Shown one piece after another: positions 56,814-64,000 of a DNA stretch of 64,000 nucleotides. Both the position numbers and the translations under genes were made by a program. Source of the DNA: Gammaproteobacteria bacterium (GTDB lineage: Bacteria; Pseudomonadota; Gammaproteobacteria; DSM-16500). Where the stretch lies: assembly GCA_021324305.1 (NCBI GenBank), contig JAJPJI010000033.1, positions 62,001 through 126,000 on the forward strand, read 5' to 3'. Position 1 is the first letter of the stretch, and each line of letters begins with the position of its first letter. The notes beneath the pieces are model-generated. The model searched no databases and was not told the origin of the DNA. It saw only the letters and a program-made list of their open reading frames with translations.

Positions 56814-57326
56814 ATGAATACTACACACACACCCATGATTTCAGCTGTCGTAGCCATGTCAGAAGACCGCGTCATTGGCAAGGACAATCAATTGCCCTGG
56901 CGTCTGCCTGCCGATCTGCGGCATTTCAAATCTCTCACCACGGGCAATCCCATTGTAATGGGCCGCAAAACTTATGAGTCCATCGGAAAACCGCTGCCTA
57001 ACCGTACAAATATCATCTGCACCCGAAATCCCGAATATTCAGCTCCCGGATGCATTGTTGTCACTTCCGCTCTGCAGGCCATTCACTCGATTGCAGAAGA
57101 TAGCAGTCAAATCTTTATTATTGGCGGCGCGGAAATATACCAGTTATTCATGCCCATGATCGAACGTATTTATTTGACAATTGTGCATCACGTCTTTGAT
57201 GGCGACGCCTATTTTCCCGAACTCGATAGCAGCCGATGGAATGAAATATCACGCAGCAGTCATGAAAGTGATAATGAAAATCCGTATCCATACAGTTTTG
57301 TGCTGCTTGAAAAAAACTGCCGATAA
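56814..57326 (+). CDS. folA: Dihydrofolate reductase
   Basis: 170-residue enzyme reducing dihydrofolate with NADPH; target of trimethoprim. Motifs: MISAVVAMSEDRVIGKDNQLPWRLPADL (the catalytic acidic residue lies in LPADL), IVMGRKTYESIGKPLPNRTN, and IFIIGGAEIYQLFMP. ATG 56814 gives a seven-residue extension over the second ATG at 56835; both are feasible. It is convergent with apaH, next to rsmA, the same neighbourhood as in E. coli. Confidence 0.95.
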   Translation: MNTTHTPMISAVVAMSEDRVIGKDNQLPWRLPADLRHFKSLTTGNPIVMGRKTYESIGKPLPNRTNIICTRNPEYSAPGCIVVTSALQAIHSIAEDSSQIFIIGGAEIYQLFMPMIERIYLTIVHHVFDGDAYFPELDSSRWNEISRSSHESDNENPYPYSFVLLEKNCR

Positions 57327-57348
57327 CATTCCCCGCGCTGCCCGGCAG

Positions 57349-58158
57349 TCAAGAACAACGCACGCTAAACCGTTTCTCATCTTCCAGGCGCATTGCCGTA
57401 AGGCAGTTGCCCCAGACGCAGCCGGTATCCAGGGCATATACATTAAATGCATCTGTTTTGCCGCCAAGCGCCGCCCAGTGACCAAAAATGATTTTCTCAC
57501 TCACATTCACACGTCCGGGCGTATCAAACCAGGGAATTAATTCTGCCGGCTTGCCGGCAATTTCTCCCTTGTAAGACAAATCAAGCCTGCCGTCTGCGTG
57601 ACAAAATCTCATACGCGTCAAAAAATTGATGATGCATCGCAAACGATCAATGCCTGCCAGGCCGTCATCCCAACGATCCGGTTGATTCCCATACATATTT
57701 TTCAGAAACGATTCAGGAGAACGTCCGCGCAGCGCTAATTCAACTTCATGCGCAAGTGAACGCGCCTCATTCAGAGTCCAGGATGGCGCAAGGCCAGCGT
57801 GCGCCATCACAAAACCATTCGACTTATCATAGTGAAGCAGTGGGCGATGACGCAGCCATTCAATCAACTCGTCCTTATCTGGCGCCGAAAGCACGGACTC
57901 AAGCGTGTCGCTCCTGTGCATGCTTCTGACTCCATAAGCAACCGCAAGCAAATGCAGATCATGATTCCCCAGAACAGTGACATGATTTTCACCCAGGGCT
58001 TTGACAAAGCGTAATACTTCCAGGGAATAGGGCCCCCGATTGACGAGATCACCAGTAAACCAGAGCGTGTCCTTTCTGGAATCAAAATGTATTTTCTCAA
58101 GCAGTTTTTCAAACTCGGCAAAACATCCCTGAACATCTCCAATAACATAAGTTGCCAT
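57349..58158 (-). CDS. apaH: Bis(5'-nucleosyl)-tetraphosphatase, symmetrical (ApaH)
   Basis: 269-residue metallophosphatase that splits Ap4A into two ADP and removes Np4 caps from RNA. Metal motifs: YVIGDVQGCFAEFEKLL, WFTGDLVNRGPYSLEVLRF and TVLGNHDLHLLAVAYG. The C-terminal half has FGHWAALGGKTDAFNVYALD and CVWGNCLTAMRLE. Usual length 270-280. It lies 24 bases after rsmA; the small apaG gene often found between them is missing. Confidence 0.96.
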   Translation of the reverse strand: MATYVIGDVQGCFAEFEKLLEKIHFDSRKDTLWFTGDLVNRGPYSLEVLRFVKALGENHVTVLGNHDLHLLAVAYGVRSMHRSDTLESVLSAPDKDELIEWLRHRPLLHYDKSNGFVMAHAGLAPSWTLNEARSLAHEVELALRGRSPESFLKNMYGNQPDRWDDGLAGIDRLRCIINFLTRMRFCHADGRLDLSYKGEIAGKPAELIPWFDTPGRVNVSEKIIFGHWAALGGKTDAFNVYALDTGCVWGNCLTAMRLEDEKRFSVRCS

Positions 58159-58182
58159 GACTCGTATCCATTCCTGATGACA

Positions 58183-58968
58183 TCATTTTTTAATTTGTGC
58201 CACTGCGTTAGCCATCTCTACAAAATCCTTCACAGACAAATTCTCCGGCCGCCTGTCCGATCGTATGGGCATGGATTCCCACACTTCATCCGAGACAATG
58301 CTTTTCAGACTATTGCGCAATGTTTTACGTCGTTGACCAAATGCATGCTTCACGATTTCTTCGAATAACACATAATCATCCGCGGGATACGGAGGTCTCT
58401 GGTAAGGCACCAGACGCAAAATACTGGATTGCACTTGCGGCGGCGGATGGAATGCCTGCGGCGGAACATCAAACAATAGTTCTGCCTTGCAATAATACTG
58501 CACCATCACACTCAATCGACCATAATGCTCTGAATCTGGAATAGCCACCAGACGCTCCGCCACCTCTTTTTGCAGCATAAACAGCATGTCTTCAATGATG
58601 CCTGCAAAACCCAGCAGGTGGAAAATAAGCGGAGTAGATATATTGTATGGTAAATTTCCAAATAAACGTAAACGCCTGCTGTCCTTTTGTATACTGCCAA
58701 AGTCAAACTCCAGGGCATCAGCAGAATAAATATTCAATTGGCCGGCTTTAACACTTCGCTCTTGCAATTCAGGTATGAGATCGCGATCCAGTTCAACCGC
58801 CTCGAGTTGTTTCACAAGTCTGAGTACCGGAATAGTCAGCGCACCCTGGCCAGGACCTATCTCAACCAGATGCTCTCCGCTTTTGGGAGCAAGAACAGTA
58901 ACAATCCGCTGGATAATTGCCTGATCCCTTAAAAAATGCTGTCCGAACCGCTTGCGTGGGATATGCAC
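58183..58968 (-). CDS. rsmA: 16S rRNA (adenine(1518)-N(6)/adenine(1519)-N(6))-dimethyltransferase
   Basis: 261-residue KsgA/Dim1 methyltransferase that dimethylates two adenines near the 3' end of 16S rRNA. Motifs: RKRFGQHFLRDQAIIQRIV, SAM site LVEIGPGQGALTIPVL, and the catalytic LFGNLPYNISTPLIF (NLPY). The C-terminal part has FHPPPQVQSSILRL and FGQRRKTLRNSL. Two bases separate it from the Sel1 lipoprotein gene upstream, so they share a transcript with apaH. Confidence 0.97.
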   Translation of the reverse strand: MHIPRKRFGQHFLRDQAIIQRIVTVLAPKSGEHLVEIGPGQGALTIPVLRLVKQLEAVELDRDLIPELQERSVKAGQLNIYSADALEFDFGSIQKDSRRLRLFGNLPYNISTPLIFHLLGFAGIIEDMLFMLQKEVAERLVAIPDSEHYGRLSVMVQYYCKAELLFDVPPQAFHPPPQVQSSILRLVPYQRPPYPADDYVLFEEIVKHAFGQRRKTLRNSLKSIVSDEVWESMPIRSDRRPENLSVKDFVEMANAVAQIKK

Positions 58969-58970
58969 AA

Positions 58971-59426
58971 TCAGGACTTCGGCTGCTGAATGGCAAGACG
59001 TGCGGGTTCAAATCCATGGGCTGCGGATTTCTGGAACCATTGCATGGCAATTTCTTTATTTGGCGTTGTACCAAGACCACGCAAGTACATTAGCCCAAGA
59101 TTATACTGGGCACTGGCAAGTCCTTGCTCGGCCGCTTTTGTATACCAGTAAATCGATTTCGTATAATCACGCGGCGTACCCTTTCCTGCGGCATACATGT
59201 ATGCGATTTCATTTTGCGCAAATGCATCTCCATTATTCGCAGCCTGGCTAAAATAACCGAATGCTTTTTGATCACTCTGCTCCACACCCTGACCCAATAG
59301 ATAACGGACTCCCATGCTCTTAGGGCTATTATCACTGTAAGAGTTATTACCAAGATATCCACCAGTTGAACAGCCGGCGAATAACACAGATAATCCCATT
59401 ATCAACATTAACTTTCTAATGGACAT
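58971..59426 (-). CDS. Sel1-repeat lipoprotein
   Basis: 151-residue protein with a lipoprotein signal (LIMGLSVLFAGCS, Cys19) and about three Sel1-like repeats: SMGVRYLLGQGVEQSDQKAF, AQNEIAYMYAAGKGTPRDYT and AQYNLGLMYLRGLGTTPNKE. Such alpha-solenoid proteins are scaffolds; in Legionella, Sel1 proteins such as LpnE and EnhC act in host-cell entry. Here it leads the rsmA-apaH transcript, an uncommon partner. Probably anchored in the outer membrane facing the periplasm. Confidence 0.85.
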   Translation of the reverse strand: MSIRKLMLIMGLSVLFAGCSTGGYLGNNSYSDNSPKSMGVRYLLGQGVEQSDQKAFGYFSQAANNGDAFAQNEIAYMYAAGKGTPRDYTKSIYWYTKAAEQGLASAQYNLGLMYLRGLGTTPNKEIAMQWFQKSAAHGFEPARLAIQQPKS

Positions 59427-59538
59427 ACATTTACCTTTTTTTTATAGAATTTTAAAACGTTCATTATAATGTGACTAAATACGATTGGAAACTTCATTAC
59501 CATCATGCAGTGACAAAACTGCAAAAGAGGAGAGCCAA

Positions 59539-60972
59539 GTGTTATCTTCCATTTATTCACCACTGCTAACCGATCTTTATCAGTTAACCATGGCTTATGG
59601 CTACTGGAAATTAAATATCCACAATCAGGAAGCCGCCTTTCATCTTATATTTCGCAAGAATCCATTTAACGGCAATTATGCACTCTGCTGCGGATTGGGG
59701 ACAGCACTGGATTACCTTTCTCAATGGCGTTTTCGGGATGATGATCTCGCTTACCTCGCCACCCTGAAAAATGTCCGTCATGAACGCATGTTCCCCCAGG
59801 AATTTCTCGATTATTTGGGCAAGCTGACTTTCTCATGTGATATTGATGCCATCCCTGAAGGCATGGTCGTGTTCGCCAATGAACCGCTTGTTCGTATCCA
59901 GGGCCCGATATTGCAATGCCAGCTGATTGAAACCGCGCTGCTCAACATGATTAATTTTCAAACCCTGATCGCAACCAAAGCGTCCCGCGTTTGCCGCGCG
60001 GCCCAGGGCGATCCGGTAATTGAATTTGGCATGCGCCGTGCGCAAGGACCTGATGGCGCGCTGTCAGCCAGCCGAGCAGCATATGTTGGAGGCTGCATTG
60101 CCACCTCGAACACACTCGCCGGCAAACTATACGACATTCCAGTAAGAGGGACACATGCTCATAGCTGGGTCACTGCATTTCCAAACGAGCTGGATGCATT
60201 CCAGTCCTATGCCAGTGTCATGCCGCACAATTGTGTCTTGCTTGTCGATACATTCAATACCATTGAAGGCGTGAAGAATGCCATCAACGTTGGAAAAAAA
60301 TTACGCGCAGAAGGAGCAGACCTGATCGGGATACGCCTGGATTCAGGGGATATGGCAGACCTCAGCATTAAAGCCAGAAAGCTGCTCGATGAAGCCGGAT
60401 TCGAAAAAACTGAAATCCTTGCGAGCAACTCACTTGATGAGTATGCCATCAGCCAGCTCAAGAATCAGCACGCGAAAGTATCCTCATGGGGAGTCGGAAC
60501 CAACCTGGCTACCGCTTATGATTATCCCGCCCTGGATGGCGTCTATAAACTGTGCGCACTTCGCAAACCAGATAATACATGGGAGTACAAATTAAAACTC
60601 TCCGAGCAGGAAGTTAAAATTTCCAATCCAGGCCGCCACCAGGTCAGACGCTTTTTCTGCAATGATCATTATGTGATGGATGTTATTTATGATCTCGATA
60701 TCGGTATCACCGACGTGCCGGAAGTTGTGCTGCTAGACAAATCGCTTGAGCACAGGAAACTGGATGACTATGATGGCTCAGCCGATTTATTGAAGCCTAC
60801 CATGCGAAACGGCAAGCTCGTCGATGAACAGCCGTTGATTCATAGCACCCGCAAACAGGCTATAGAGGCGGTTAATCATTTTTATCACTCACATGGCGAG
60901 CGGCCCTATTTTGTTGCGCTGGAAAAAAGGCTGTTTGATCTGAAACAGGATTTGATAAAGAAGTTAAGATAA
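59539..60972 (+). CDS. pncB: Nicotinate phosphoribosyltransferase
   Basis: 477-residue enzyme converting nicotinate and PRPP to nicotinate mononucleotide for NAD salvage. Family segments: SPLLTDLYQLTMAYGYW, FRKNPFNGNYALCCGLG, EFGMRRAQGPDGALSASRA, the catalytic-loop region VRGTHAHSWVTAF, and IGIRLDSGDMADLS. The length matches the longer bacterial type (~480) rather than E. coli PncB (400). GTG 59539 with GAGGAG upstream is chosen over the ATG at 59485. Single gene, convergent with the aldo/keto reductase. Confidence 0.93.
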   Translation: MLSSIYSPLLTDLYQLTMAYGYWKLNIHNQEAAFHLIFRKNPFNGNYALCCGLGTALDYLSQWRFRDDDLAYLATLKNVRHERMFPQEFLDYLGKLTFSCDIDAIPEGMVVFANEPLVRIQGPILQCQLIETALLNMINFQTLIATKASRVCRAAQGDPVIEFGMRRAQGPDGALSASRAAYVGGCIATSNTLAGKLYDIPVRGTHAHSWVTAFPNELDAFQSYASVMPHNCVLLVDTFNTIEGVKNAINVGKKLRAEGADLIGIRLDSGDMADLSIKARKLLDEAGFEKTEILASNSLDEYAISQLKNQHAKVSSWGVGTNLATAYDYPALDGVYKLCALRKPDNTWEYKLKLSEQEVKISNPGRHQVRRFFCNDHYVMDVIYDLDIGITDVPEVVLLDKSLEHRKLDDYDGSADLLKPTMRNGKLVDEQPLIHSTRKQAIEAVNHFYHSHGERPYFVALEKRLFDLKQDLIKKLR

Positions 60973-61034
60973 TTTTTCTGTCTGGCGAGCCCGTAAAACG
61001 TTTGGGCGCGGCGATCTGGGTTCATGGATCAATA

Positions 61035-61790
61035 CTACAAGATAGCCTGTATATTCTCGCGCAGATGCTCAGGATTAATCGTGCCGGTAATGATACTTGT
61101 CACCCCCGGTTCAGCTAAAATAAAGCGCATGCAGTCGGCGGCAGGCTTTTGCAGATGCCCGCTCCTGAGCGCTTTTTTAATGAATATCCCTTTTTGTTTA
61201 CAATGTGCAGCAGCAATCACTTCACGATCGCCTGTTTCATCAAGATTATAAGTAACCATTGCGACATCTGCTAAATCTACTGTCAGCAAGCCGCCCGCGA
61301 CTGTTTTCGTCGACATGCCATATGCGCGGATTTTTCCATCCTTTTTCAGTGTTTCCAGCACGGCGAAAACGTTGTCCTGCTCTATGATGCGGCAATCATC
61401 GCCATTTGAATGCACAAGCATGATATCAAGATAATCTGTCTGCAGCCGCTTCAGACTGCGCTCAACACTTTTGACAATCGATAGCGCAGAAAAATCGAAC
61501 CTGGATTCACCATCAATAAATTCTTCGCCTACCTTGGATGAAATCACCCAGCTATGCCGGTTGCGCAGCAGTTTCCCCAGACGTTCTTCGCTTGTTCCAT
61601 ACGCAGGCGCGGTATCCAGCAGATTCACGCCCAGATCGGTAGCGATTGAAAGCAGACTGACGATATCATTATCAGTGGGCAATGAAAATGAGGCGGGATA
61701 CTTCACTCCCTGGTTACGTCCAAATTTAACGGTCCCAAGCCCGATGACACTGACATCCAGTCCGGTTTTGCCTACGCGACGTTTTTGCAA
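61035..61790 (-). CDS. Aldo/keto reductase
   Basis: 251-residue NADPH-dependent oxidoreductase of the aldo/keto reductase superfamily. The catalytic tetrad is visible: Asp and Tyr in NLLDTAPAYGTSEERLG, Lys in WVISSKVGEE, His in DIMLVHSNGDD. The cofactor loop near the end reads PGVTSIITGTINPEHLREN. The start TTG 61790 sits six bases after GGGAGGA; the frame opens further to 61805. It overlaps the end of the FAD oxidoreductase gene by 19 bases, so the two are coupled and may act on related substrates. Confidence 0.85.
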   Translation of the reverse strand: MQKRRVGKTGLDVSVIGLGTVKFGRNQGVKYPASFSLPTDNDIVSLLSIATDLGVNLLDTAPAYGTSEERLGKLLRNRHSWVISSKVGEEFIDGESRFDFSALSIVKSVERSLKRLQTDYLDIMLVHSNGDDCRIIEQDNVFAVLETLKKDGKIRAYGMSTKTVAGGLLTVDLADVAMVTYNLDETGDREVIAAAHCKQKGIFIKKALRSGHLQKPAADCMRFILAEPGVTSIITGTINPEHLRENIQAIL

Positions 61791-62986
61791 AACAAATCCT
61801 CCCAAATGGGTTTGGCCAGCGGCGGCATTGGCCAGGAACGCAGTTCACGAACATCAAAGAGCTGCGGAGAAATATTGTTTGTTTGCAATTGCTGCATGAT
61901 ATCCTCTGCCAGCTTTGGCGCCAGTGCGAGCTTGGTTGGCCAAGCAATGGTCATGTTTTTGATTATCCTGGTGAATGATGACTCAGGTTTGAGCCCGCCT
62001 TTCTGCAATGGCTCAGCACGGTCAATCATTAATGTCGCAAATTCCGCGGCAGAAAAATCCAGCCACGGAAAGAGGGCACGCAATTCATCGCGCGCTGCCT
62101 GAATTTGCGTCGCGCTATCCCGCCCAACGCCGTCTTCAGCCAGCAGCCCTCCAAGATACCAGATAGTGCTGCCATCCTGGGCATGATGCGTGGTAACAGT
62201 AATGCGCGGCCTGCTTCCGAGCCCAAGACAATGCGCATAAAGAGGATAATCAAACGGCGTTTTCACCAGCACCATATGCAATGGCCGCCGTTGCATTGCG
62301 ACTTCATGACTTTTAAGCTTTTTGATAATCACTTCATTGCCAGCGCCCGCCGTGAATACAAATTGCTGGGCTGTCACTTCGACTGACTTGCCCGACATAT
62401 AGACAGTCGCTGACAACAGATTTCCCTGATCATCAAACTTGAGCTCTTCATCACATAGCGGTTCAATTTTGAAAACAGCATCCTGATTGGCTTTCACCAG
62501 CTCGCGCACCAGCACGGGAACATCAATGACTACCTCATCAAGCGCAAATACTTCACCTTTAAAACCCGGATTCTGAAAAACGGTTGGATAATGTTCCCGG
62601 GGAAGCGCTTCCACCTTGCTGGACAAGGTTGCGCTGGCTAAAAAACCTGTCAGCCTGGAAGTAAATTTATGAGGAGCCCAAAGGTAATTATAAGCAGACA
62701 GAATTGGGACAGCGGATAAATCGATCTCACCCTTGCCGCTCAGGCATTTTTTCCAGTATGCAGGCATATCTGATATTGACCGCGCTTCATTAGTCAGCAC
62801 GCCATGCAGGGCATACTTCATGCCGCCATGGATAATGCCCTGGGATTTGTGCGTCTGTCCGCCGCCCAGTGAGCCTGATTCAAACAAAAGTACGGATAAT
62901 CCTGCCTGACGCAATCGATTCAACAACCACAAGCCCGCTATACCGCCGCCAAATATTACAACGTCGGCCGCTGCTACCTTCTTCAT
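61772..62986 (-). CDS. FAD-dependent oxidoreductase (DAO/GlpD-like family)
   Basis: 404-residue flavoprotein. N-terminal FAD motif DVVIFGGGIAGLWLLNRLR followed by LLFESGSLGGGQTHKSQGI, in the style of glycerol-3-phosphate dehydrogenase and other DAO-superfamily enzymes; a central FVFTAGAGNEVI closes the FAD site. The substrate domain (HMVLVKTPFDYPLYAHC) is not diagnostic. GAGGAACAT precedes the ATG. Translationally coupled with the downstream aldo/keto reductase. Substrate unknown, perhaps a hydroxy or amino acid. Confidence 0.8.
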   Translation of the reverse strand: MKKVAAADVVIFGGGIAGLWLLNRLRQAGLSVLLFESGSLGGGQTHKSQGIIHGGMKYALHGVLTNEARSISDMPAYWKKCLSGKGEIDLSAVPILSAYNYLWAPHKFTSRLTGFLASATLSSKVEALPREHYPTVFQNPGFKGEVFALDEVVIDVPVLVRELVKANQDAVFKIEPLCDEELKFDDQGNLLSATVYMSGKSVEVTAQQFVFTAGAGNEVIIKKLKSHEVAMQRRPLHMVLVKTPFDYPLYAHCLGLGSRPRITVTTHHAQDGSTIWYLGGLLAEDGVGRDSATQIQAARDELRALFPWLDFSAAEFATLMIDRAEPLQKGGLKPESSFTRIIKNMTIAWPTKLALAPKLAEDIMQQLQTNNISPQLFDVRELRSWPMPPLAKPIWEDLFCKNVA

Positions 62987-63387
62987 ATGTTCCTCATCTT
63001 GCTACCGAAAGGTAGCTATTTTTTCATAACAGATGGCAGGGAAGCCACCATATAATTCGTCAATATCTTAACTCTCTTTACATTAAATGGTGAATTTTTT
63101 ATATGCCGCGCCTTAAAATGGGTGCGAAGCAACCTCTTTGCATCGAAGTAAATGATTTCATCTGCGCTTGCGGAATCCTGATCGATATTTACCATTTTTG
63201 GGGTTTAAACAGGATTTCTTTACTGCAAAACACTGTATAATGCCCGTTTTATTATTTGCTTTTGCTGAAAGTTCAATTATTATACAGATCTCCCCTTCCA
63301 GTGTCACCTCGTGTACGCTCGCAGCCCAGGTTATCGAGAGAATGACATATTACGGGCAGATTAAATGCGATGCTGAGGAATGGTTAA
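62987..63387. other. Interval upstream of mnmG with hairpin and -10 element
   Basis: 401 bases without a gene. GCTACC-GAAA-GGTAGC followed by TATTTTTT (63001-63024) is a good terminator for plus-strand transcription, though no plus-strand gene ends here; on the minus strand it is a hairpin in the leader of the FAD gene. TATAAT at 63236-63241 is a probable mnmG -10, with a poor -35. An open frame 63168-63503 overlaps the mnmG start and is not supported. No DnaA boxes (TTATNCACA) were found. Confidence 0.4.
63001..63024 (+). terminator. Intrinsic-terminator-like hairpin facing plus strand
   Basis: Stem GCTACC/GGTAGC with GAAA tetraloop and a tract TATTTTTT. It lies directly upstream of the FAD oxidoreductase start (62986), so it would stop transcription coming toward mnmG from the left, antisense to the FAD gene. 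Confidence 0.5.
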
Positions 63388-64000
63388 ATGATCGATTTGC
63401 AAAAATGTTTCGACGTTATTGTTGTCGGCGGCGGACATGCCGGTACCGAAGCTGCACTTGCTGCCGCCCGGATGGGCGCAAAAACACTGCTGCTCAGCCA
63501 TAATATTGAAACGTTGGGGCAAATGTCCTGCAACCCCGCCATTGGCGGGATCGGCAAAGGCCATCTGGTAAAAGAAATCGATGCTCTTGGCGGCGCCATG
63601 GCTCGCGCAGCCGACAGGGCTGGTATTCATTTTCGCACCCTGAATGCCAGCAAAGGCCCTGCTGTCAGGGCAACCCGGGCCCAGGCTGACCGGGTGCTTT
63701 ACAAGCAGGCCATACGTCAGATACTTGAAAATCAGCCAAACTTGATACTCTTTCAACAGGCAGTCGACGATATCCTGATTGAACAAGACAGGATCACCGG
63801 CGTTCTCACGCAAATGGGACTTAAAATCAGGGCAAAAACGGTAGTCCTGACGGCAGGCACCTTTCTCGCGGGCAAAATTCACATTGGCCTTAATCATTAT
63901 GAAGGCGGCCGGGCGGGAGACCCTCCAGCCAAAACACTGGCAGGGCGGTTACGCGATTTGCCTTTCCGTGTAAGCCGATTAAAAACAGGCACTCCGCCGC
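63388..64000 (+). CDS. mnmG: tRNA uridine-5-carboxymethylaminomethyl synthesis enzyme MnmG (5' part, runs off window)
   Basis: The first 204 codons of MnmG/GidA, which with MnmE modifies the wobble uridine of certain tRNAs using FAD and methylene-tetrahydrofolate. The FAD motif is [20 protein letters not shown], followed by [40 protein letters not shown] and [20 protein letters not shown], all diagnostic. The frame is open to base 64000. ATG 63388 is eight bases after GAGGA. The partner mnmE and the usual follower rsmG are outside the window. Confidence 0.95.
   Translation, partial: MIDLQKCFDVIVVGGGHAGTEAALAAARMGAKTLLLSHNIETLGQMSCNPAIGGIGKGHLVKEIDALGGAMARAADRAGIHFRTLNASKGPAVRATRAQADRVLYKQAIRQILENQPNLILFQQAVDDILIEQDRITGVLTQMGLKIRAKTVVLTAGTFLAGKIHIGLNHYEGGRAGDPPAKTLAGRLRDLPFRVSRLKTGTPP

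Noticed and set aside
59000-59020. TTCAAATCC resembling a tRNA T-arm
   Set aside because: It lies inside the Sel1 lipoprotein gene and no acceptor, D or anticodon stem could be formed around it.
62987-63387. Replication origin next to mnmG
   Set aside because: oriC is often near mnmG, but no TTATNCACA boxes or AT-rich repeats were seen and no rsmG, dnaA or dnaN is present.
63168-63503. 111-codon ORF before mnmG
   Set aside because: It contains the mnmG promoter and overlaps the strong mnmG start; its translation is Cys/Arg-rich and has no family resemblance.
1-64000. CRISPR arrays, insertion sequences or prophage genes
   Set aside because: No regular direct repeats with spacers and no transposase, integrase or phage structural protein were recognised in the translated frames.

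Overview
The window looks like a chromosomal segment of a gammaproteobacterium of the order Legionellales (Coxiella/Aquicella/Legionella relatives). This is inferred from gene content: ordinary gammaproteobacterial housekeeping clusters (ygfB-pepP-ubiH, rsmA-apaH beside folA, trxA-rho, efp-epmA, glyQS), a Pht-type MFS carrier inside a deo cluster, and several solitary genes for proteins with eukaryotic-like or effector-like features (IQ motif, leucine-rich repeats with an F-box-like patch, kinase-like fold, coiled coil plus membrane hairpins). I see no insertion sequence, prophage, CRISPR array, tRNA or rRNA.

Layout. 1-895 (minus): tatC (cut by the window edge), tatB, tatA and a DUF2909 protein. 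992-4410 (plus): SURF1, COX15/CtaA, CyoE/CtaB and SCO, the accessory genes for cytochrome oxidase assembly and haem A synthesis, without the oxidase subunits. 4488-8458: an unknown protein, psd, a small membrane protein behind a PmrA-box-like site, a CsrA-sequestering RsmY/RsmZ-like small RNA, ppa, a HIT protein and folE. 8610-17289 (minus): a kinase-like orphan, then tkt-gap-punA-deoC-MFS-deoB, a nucleoside uptake and degradation cluster joined to central carbon enzymes. 17431-25087: a membrane sulfatase-fold protein, metK and ahcY (methyl cycle), a secreted protein, and an adenosylcobalamin riboswitch driving a BtuB-like receptor.

25329-32875: a Clp-like AAA+ protein with a decayed first ATPase module, cytochrome b561, an orphan type IV prepilin, a carboxylesterase, an outer-membrane barrel and glyQS. 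33040-45929: prlC, an LRR/F-box-like protein, a POT peptide transporter, efp-epmA, an IQ-motif protein behind a second PmrA-box-like site, an FAD amine oxidase, an RhlE-type helicase, a coiled-coil membrane protein and a small Tyr/His/Gly-rich secreted protein. 46111-56222 (all minus): EVE protein, rho, trxA, UMF1-type MFS, a three-domain ACP/fatty-acyl-AMP ligase/acyltransferase, ubiH, pepP and ygfB. 56814-64000: folA, apaH, rsmA, a Sel1 lipoprotein, nicotinate phosphoribosyltransferase, an aldo/keto reductase and FAD oxidoreductase pair, and the start of mnmG.

The most interesting theme is regulation and host interaction. An RsmY/Z-like RNA (target CsrA) and two PmrA-box-like promoters correspond to two circuits known to control Dot/Icm type IV secretion effectors in Legionella and Coxiella, and the window holds at least four candidate effectors spread between housekeeping genes. 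No secretion apparatus gene is in the window, so the effector calls are inference. The trimodular ACP-FAAL-PlsC protein is the best candidate for an unusual biochemical system.
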